A stretch of 64,000 bases of DNA from Dendrophyllia cribrosa. Its lineage: Eukaryota > Cnidaria > Anthozoa > Scleractinia > Dendrophylliidae. The stretch spans positions 57,357,489 through 57,421,488 of the forward strand of contig JAJLRJ010000003.1 in NCBI GenBank assembly GCA_024195265.1, written 5' to 3'. The notes under the pieces were generated by a model, which saw only the letters and a list, made by a program, of their open reading frames with translations, searched no databases and was not told where the DNA came from. The translations under genes were made by a program, and so were the position numbers. This document shows, in pieces, positions 59,901 to 64,000 of this stretch. Numbering within the stretch: position 1 is the stretch's first letter; every line of letters starts with the position of its first letter.

Positions 59901-62284
59901 GGAAGGAAGGAAGGAAGGAAGGAAGGAAGGAAGGAAGGAAGGAACGGACTCGATAGGGCCTGTCAGGGTGGAAGTGATTTACCCCAACAACGTTCTACAC
60001 GCAACTGAAAACACCAAAATACCCTAACTGATACAAGAACATGATAGCTTCTGGAGGAACCCACAAGTACACGTTTCACACCTAGACCTCCATCCGATGT
60101 ATATAACAATCAATTCTCCATGTAAAATGAAAATGATAATTTATCAAGGGTTCGCAACAAAGTGAATAAGTCAAAGATAGAAAACTGTGTGAAATAATGT
60201 GAACCTTAATCTTAGTGCACATGCAGCACATAAACCAATTGGCCAACAGTGCCGCCGCTTATCTCCCATTTTAAGCGACTTGCGCACTATGTATTCCACC
60301 CTGGCCTGGATGGAATACTAGTCCCGAGCAGGTTACCCCCAGCATTTACCCATTACATTTTTATATACCTGATGAACCAAAGCAGAGACCAGAGCTCCAC
60401 AACTAAGGCTCCTGGTATCAGGAGCAGCTATGTAACTTGACCATCGCACCACAATAAGAAACAAATGCATAAAACGACGACTTGGGACAACTAACCTTTT
60501 TGTTGTAAGCTCTCGAGGTCTTTCCTGAGAGCAGCAAGATCTTCTACCACATCATTCTTCTTCGACCAGTGTTGTAAAATTAGTTCTAGTTGTTTCTCCT
60601 CGTCCTTCCAACACTTGGCAGCTTCATGCATTGACTCTTCAGGCATTCCAAGCAACTGAGCAATGGGAATAAGGTTAAAAATAGCTCCCTCTACACTCAG
60701 TAGGCTTCTTACATAACCACACAGATCTGTAAAATAATACAAATGGTCGTGAGGTGACCACGCTATGCTTAAAATGTTTGCTGTTCGAAACTTTAAGGTG
60801 GATCTGAACCCCTTCCCAAGAATTTTTTAAACTTTGCAAAAAGTTGTATCTTAACATGCTAATTACAATTCGATAATTAAAAAATGGGGGTTACCGAGCT
60901 CGTTTTTTAGTTATAAGTACTTAAAGCCATAATTTAGTGTGTCTTTAACAAGATATACCTGTTACGTCGTGACGACAACCATAACTTGTTCAACAATGCC
61001 TGGGCATTTGTTTGATACCATTACTGTAGCACTAACTGATGAAGAGTTGTAGTATTGATCCATCGAAGTGTAAGAACTGAAAATTTCTAAAAACTGTCAT
61101 GAGCCACCTTAAAAGGCGTTTTCAGCCTTATGATACTGGTAGATAGATTCAATTGTGGCAATCATGGAGCTCCGGACTTGGCCTACTCAATCATCAACAA
61201 AGTTACAAACAACCATAACTTTTAAATCCGTCGCCATGGACGGATAACCCCATCTTCATTGTTATCCTCAACACATGAAATCACCATTATTATATGTTAT
61301 CATGTCACAGCTAATCAAACTCACCTCGTTCACTAAAATGTTTCTCGCTTGTATGCCCATACTCTCCTTGTACACTGATCTTACCGCAGAGACTTCTGAC
61401 ATCTTTTTTCCATTCGAGAGGAAGTCTGATAACCATTCCCGCGTTCCACCAAACATCCGAATGTACAGTGAAACTAGTATTTTCCTGCTGTCTGTCAGCA
61501 AGCTTGTAGTCCTCCCCAAGGTGAACATTGATTTGAAGGTTTTCATTGTTGTAGATGCTCTTTTCTTCCTGCCTAGTAATGGAACATACATGAAGCTCTA
61601 CGAATCCGTCTTTTTTGAGCTGCATCAAAGCAGAAGAAGTCTCGTCCTCTCTGTAGAACTGTTCATGGTAGACATCTTGGCTAACGAACAGTAGTGCAAG
61701 TTCGTCATGCAGTGAAGAAGGACTGCTCTTGTTCAGCAACACCGACAGTGTGTAGTTAAATGATAGCAAGTTGAGCCTGGATACAATCTCTTTGGTGCGT
61801 ATTAGAGTTGATCTGCTGAATCTTACCAAAACAGCAATGAGTGAGAAGTGTTCAGTTTCTATGATCACTTCTGCATTTGCCTCATCAATCTTTGAGTTAA
61901 AAGTGATGTCTTGCCAGGTGATCTTTCCGTCCCTAGCCTTTGACCTATGCAAAATGAGAACATCGTCCCACTTGAAATTGTTTATTTTAAACTTGGTTAC
62001 TAATGTCAAAGGTTTCTCGAATAAATGGCCACTGGGTTCAAGATTGATGATGGGTGCAACAAACATGACATCGTTTTCAAGATCCTTCTGAACTAATAGT
62101 CCATAGTAGTTGGAAGGATCCACCAATGTTATGTTTACATACACGGGAGTTTCAACAGCTCCTGGGGGGCAAACCAATTTGACACTGTCTTTAACCACTA
62201 AACCACCTTCACTGGTAACAATGTTGGATAAAATGCTTGTGTCTTTCCATGGCGAGTTGTCCTTGACGTTCGATGGCAAGTCAC
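50920..62284 (-). CDS. ZU5 - death - unknown region - ubiquitin-like protein (3' four exons)
   Basis: Exons on the minus strand: 62284-61325, 60726-60496, 59597-58242 and 51260-50920. All introns are GT-AG and phase 1, joining about 961 residues to a TGA at 50922-50920. Exon A: ZU5 domain ([35 protein letters not shown]) and a following UPA-like region. Exon B: death domain ([31 protein letters not shown]). Exon C: about 450 residues, helical at the start ([13 protein letters not shown]), no family recognised. Exon D: ubiquitin-like fold ([51 protein letters not shown]) ending [11 protein letters not shown], so there is no C-terminal Gly-Gly and it is not expected to be conjugated. Death and ZU5 domains act in apoptosis and immune signalling; a similar role is inference. 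The start lies upstream of 62284 and was not found. The last intron (51261-58241) is 7 kb of transposons. Confidence 0.8.
51365..51630. mobile_element. MITE copy 1 (ACAATTAGCTGCAAAA ends)
   Basis: Ends ACAATTAGCTGCAAAAGTAG and CAATTTTGCAGCTAATTGT with internal TTGAGACAC/GTGTCTCAA pair. Nearly identical to 56357-56624; both lie in the same intron of the ZU5-death gene. Confidence 0.8.
51631..52377. other. Intronic AT-rich DNA
   Basis: Part of the last intron of the ZU5-death-Ubl gene. No feature recognised. Confidence 0.4.
52572..54460 (-). pseudogene. Penelope-like RT/GIY-YIG, longer copy, 5'-truncated and frameshifted
   Basis: From about 54460 down: [68 protein letters not shown] and [10 protein letters not shown] (the RT catalytic Asp pair), followed by the linker region. 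Near 52874 the frame breaks: four bases present in the plus copy (after GATCGTTTTACA) are absent, so the GIY-YIG domain at 52870-52572 is out of frame. The N-terminal region is missing; the first seven codons (MKSIDRS) are antisense of the other copy, marking the junction. Confidence 0.85.
54470..55468 (+). pseudogene. Penelope-like RT C-terminus with intact GIY-YIG domain, inverted copy
   Basis: Open from [18 protein letters not shown] through [13 protein letters not shown] to the GIY-YIG endonuclease ([54 protein letters not shown]) and a TAA at 55466-55468. It lacks the RT catalytic core and start, so it is a 5'-truncated copy. It carries the four bases missing from the minus copy. Confidence 0.8.
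55563..55596 (+). ncRNA. Possible degenerate hammerhead-ribozyme core in Penelope terminal region
   Basis: CGACGAAGGGCTAGCGCTCG followed by AAACGTCAGC resembles the CUGANGA - stem II - GAAA core, with C instead of U at the second position. The same motif lies inverted at 52444-52477. Hammerhead motifs are known from Penelope-like elements; a full three-stem fold was not established here. Confidence 0.3.
55919..56157 (-). pseudogene. Helix-turn-helix fragment of a Tc1/mariner-like transposase
   Basis: A 63-codon frame reads [20 protein letters not shown] then [15 protein letters not shown], a tri-helical HTH typical of Tc1/mariner transposase N-termini; similarity then stops after EKRRPGGP. 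No catalytic DDE region is visible on either side. Confidence 0.5.
56357..56624. mobile_element. MITE copy 2 (ACAATTAGCTGCAAAA ends)
   Basis: Almost identical to 51365-51630 over its full length (few substitutions and one 2-bp difference near the right end). Confidence 0.8.
56787..57901. mobile_element. 1.1-kb foldback element (TGCAAARTTATAGGACC ends)
   Basis: Left end TGCAAAATTATAGGACCC and right end GGTCCTATAACTTTGCA. Arms pair through ACAGGACCCCAAGACCACAG / CTGTGGTCTTGGGGTCCTGT, TGAATTGAAG..., and TTCTCGTCAGGGGCACAG / CTGTGCCCCTGACGAGAA, around a centre at about 57190-57310. Mirror-image reading frames on opposite strands are by-products. Confidence 0.7.
58087..58170 (-). repeat. Duplicated piece of exon C of the ZU5-death-Ubl gene
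   Basis: About 84 bp (CCATTTGTAAACCAAGCGCA ... GTAAGGTGACACTGTGT) match exon sequence at about 58336-58419 with one or two mismatches. The copy lies in the intron just downstream of the exon, on the same strand. Confidence 0.9.
59753..59945. repeat. (GGAGG/GGAAGG)n simple repeat
   Basis: Polypurine repeat starting with GGGAGGGAGG units and drifting through GGAAGGAGG to GGAAGGAAGG. In the intron between the death-domain exon and exon C. Confidence 0.95.
59946..60495. other. Intron between death-domain exon and exon C
   Basis: No coding or repeat feature recognised beyond the simple repeat. Confidence 0.4.
60727..61324. other. Intron between ZU5 and death-domain exons
   Basis: No coding or repeat feature recognised. 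Confidence 0.4.
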
Positions 62285-62740
62285 CTTAAATATAAATTAT
62301 GGAATACAATCAATTTTACACAATAGAGAACTCGGGGTATATATAAAAAAGTAACTGTTTTTGAAATCTTAAAGTGAGGTTTTATATAGATGTCAAGTAA
62401 TTATTTTTGATGTGGCAAATATATTTTGTCATTTAAAGTTTTTTTATTTCCCATTTATTTCCCTTAGGGGGAAGACGTTTGCATGACTAAAATACAAGAC
62501 GCGCCATATTTATTTGTGGCTTACTAACACTTCACTTTTTGTGAGGTGAAATACCCTAGTATCTGATCTCACAAAAAGTGATGGTGGTCGGATGTCGACA
62601 TGAAAATGGCGTTGCGTCTAGCAACTAACTTGATTGATCTTCAATTCGCTTTTTACGTTACTGGCTTAATAATTAAAGACAAGGAATGTCACGTGACCTG
62701 AAATGGGGGTTTTGTGTACATCTGTCATAAGTTTACATTC
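62285..62740. other. Upstream intron or 5' region of the ZU5-death-Ubl gene
   Basis: No further coding exon could be identified. A small hairpin (TCACTTTTTGTGAG ... CTCACAAAAAGTGA) lies at about 62532-62581. Confidence 0.4.
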
Positions 62741-62950
62741 ATTGGGCAGAATGGCCGGACATTCGTGCATATTAATGGTCCCCCTTTGAGGATTTTTCCG
62801 CAAAGGGATTAATTGATAGCCGCCACGCGACACACCCCCTGTTCAAAGGTTACTAGGTTTTGTTACTGTTAGTATTAGATTTCGTTTTCACTTTTGATCA
62901 CTCTCGTAGTTGATGCATCGTTTTCTAAGTGTAGTTTTTCTCATTTCACG

Positions 62951-64000
62951 ATGGGTAGAACTAGACGTTTCTCCGGTTGCAAGATTCCTCGTTCGAAGCA
63001 TTTGTTTGAGAAACCAGGTAAGAATTGTCCCGGTCCAGCACAAGATTCTAGTCATTCTAGCGAGGTACAAGTAGAAGCCACCGCCCCTTCTTCAGAAACC
63101 TCGCCTACTGAAGAATTATCGGTTCAGGACACTTTAGCTTATTTGCTAGGTGCTGTGAAAGCTCTTACTACAGGACTTAACGAAGCGGACAACCAGCATC
63201 TGCGTGCCTTGTGCGAGAACAACTCGCAGAAAGACGACCACGAAGTTGTTGTACCGACAATCTCCGGCGGCGCTATGCCTGACGCTTCTGCTTCGGGTGT
63301 AACTTTGCCTGAATTGCACGCTATGAAGGATCTCTCCCTCAAGGCTGAACGTCGTGTTACCCAGATGGGACTGGTGGATTCGTCCGACTCTGGTAGTGAT
63401 TCGGATCATGACGATTTCGAGGCTTCTTAGCACGTCCGCCCCCAAAACAAGACTATGGCCTCTGGTAAGTCCTTACAGTCTGGCAAAGAAGCAAAAACTA
63501 CCGTCCGATTCCCACAGTTATGGCCGCATAGTTTTCTCAGTTTAACGAATGCCTGCTGCGATATTAAGTACGACGAACTCACCCTAGAGGAGTTTGTCGC
63601 TGGCTATGGCCAAATTTTGCAATCACCAGGCCTTTTGAAGATTGAGTATTCTGCTAGGCTTAGGCACCTTGTATCGCTGATGTATTTTGCGCAACACTAC
63701 GAGTGGCATGCTTCTGGAGATTGAGATTGAGCGAGGACTACTAAAGTAGGGCGATTCCTTCTTTCATTTAGAGAGTCGCAGGTTATATGGGCACCCAAAG
63801 GCCAACAAGCCATCTACCGTGGTGGAGCCTCAACTGCTGTTTTCTATTGTCGCGATTTTCAGCATCAACAATGTTCTTCTACTCAAGCTCATTATGGCTA
63901 TCTCCAGGGCGAGCGCAAGTGGCCCCAACATATTTGCGCTGATTGCTGGGTGAAAGTGCGTCAATAGGAGCAACATTATGCCGGTTCGCCTGAGTGTCCA
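62951..64000 (+). pseudogene. DIRS-like retrotransposon Gag, damaged, cut by window edge
   Basis: ATG at 62951 (MGTRRF-like start: MGRTRRFSGCKIPRSKHLFE) opens a 159-codon frame ending in a TAG at 63428. The same frame continues beyond the stop (TMASGKSLQSGKEAKT, FPQLWPHSFLSLTNACCD, LTLEEFVAGYGQILQSPGLL, SLMYFAQHYEW), so the TAG looks like a nonsense change. After about 63715 a frame change leads to YRGGASTAVFYCRDFQHQQC and HYGYLQGERKWPQHICADCW, a Cys/His motif. This is the Gag-like protein of DIRS-type elements; RT, RNase H and recombinase would lie right of the window. The 5' untranslated part probably starts near 62745. Confidence 0.7.

Noticed and set aside
59753..59956. 67-codon Gly/Arg/Glu-rich frame
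   Set aside because: Translation of a polypurine simple repeat.

Overview
This window is nuclear DNA from an animal, most likely an anthozoan cnidarian such as a stony coral (an inference from gene structure, innate-immune gene content, transposon types and the many TACATGTA motifs; no species can be named from this alone). Genes are split by GT-AG introns, and most of the window is nested transposable elements.

Layout. 1057-6340 (minus): first three coding exons of a large PARP12/ZAP-like CCCH zinc-finger and WWE protein whose 3' part lies beyond the left edge. 6341-6723: a short shared promoter. 6724-21328 (plus): a complete eight-exon orthologue of STEEP1, the STING ER-exit factor, with introns full of small transposons (a degraded piggyBac inside a TTACAC-flanked element, an 88-bp tandem repeat, two TACCGTATTT-ended elements and several MITEs). 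23344-24984 and 41048-41452 (minus): two halves of one broken macrophage-expressed gene 1 (perforin-2) pseudogene, separated by a 16-kb insertion.

The 16-kb insertion (24994-41038) is flanked by a 9-bp direct repeat (CTTGCTTTT). It looks like a foldback-type element whose arms are arrays of a ~56-bp doubly palindromic satellite. A second, apparently intact 8,952-bp transposon (25290-34241) sits inside one satellite monomer. It has ~720-bp terminal inverted repeats, a TTAA target duplication and a four-exon gene predicted to encode a 1,108-aa DDE-type transposase-like protein. This is the most striking system in the window. A second foldback element (41510-44379, 9-bp duplication TAGTGATAT) lies just upstream of the broken MPEG1 start.

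44444-48905 holds retroelement debris: a LINE 3' end, a DIRS-type tyrosine recombinase, a TACCGTATTT-ended MITE and a Penelope GIY-YIG remnant. 50920-62284 (minus) is the 3' part of a gene with ZU5, death, unknown and C-terminal ubiquitin-like regions joined by phase-1 introns; its last intron carries a pair of inverted Penelope copies. 62951-64000 (plus) is the start of a damaged DIRS Gag-like gene cut by the window edge.

Overall the recognisable host genes (ZAP/PARP12-like, STEEP1, MPEG1, ZU5-death) all belong to families linked to innate immunity or cell death. The head-to-head arrangement of the first two is the clearest sign of possible shared regulation.
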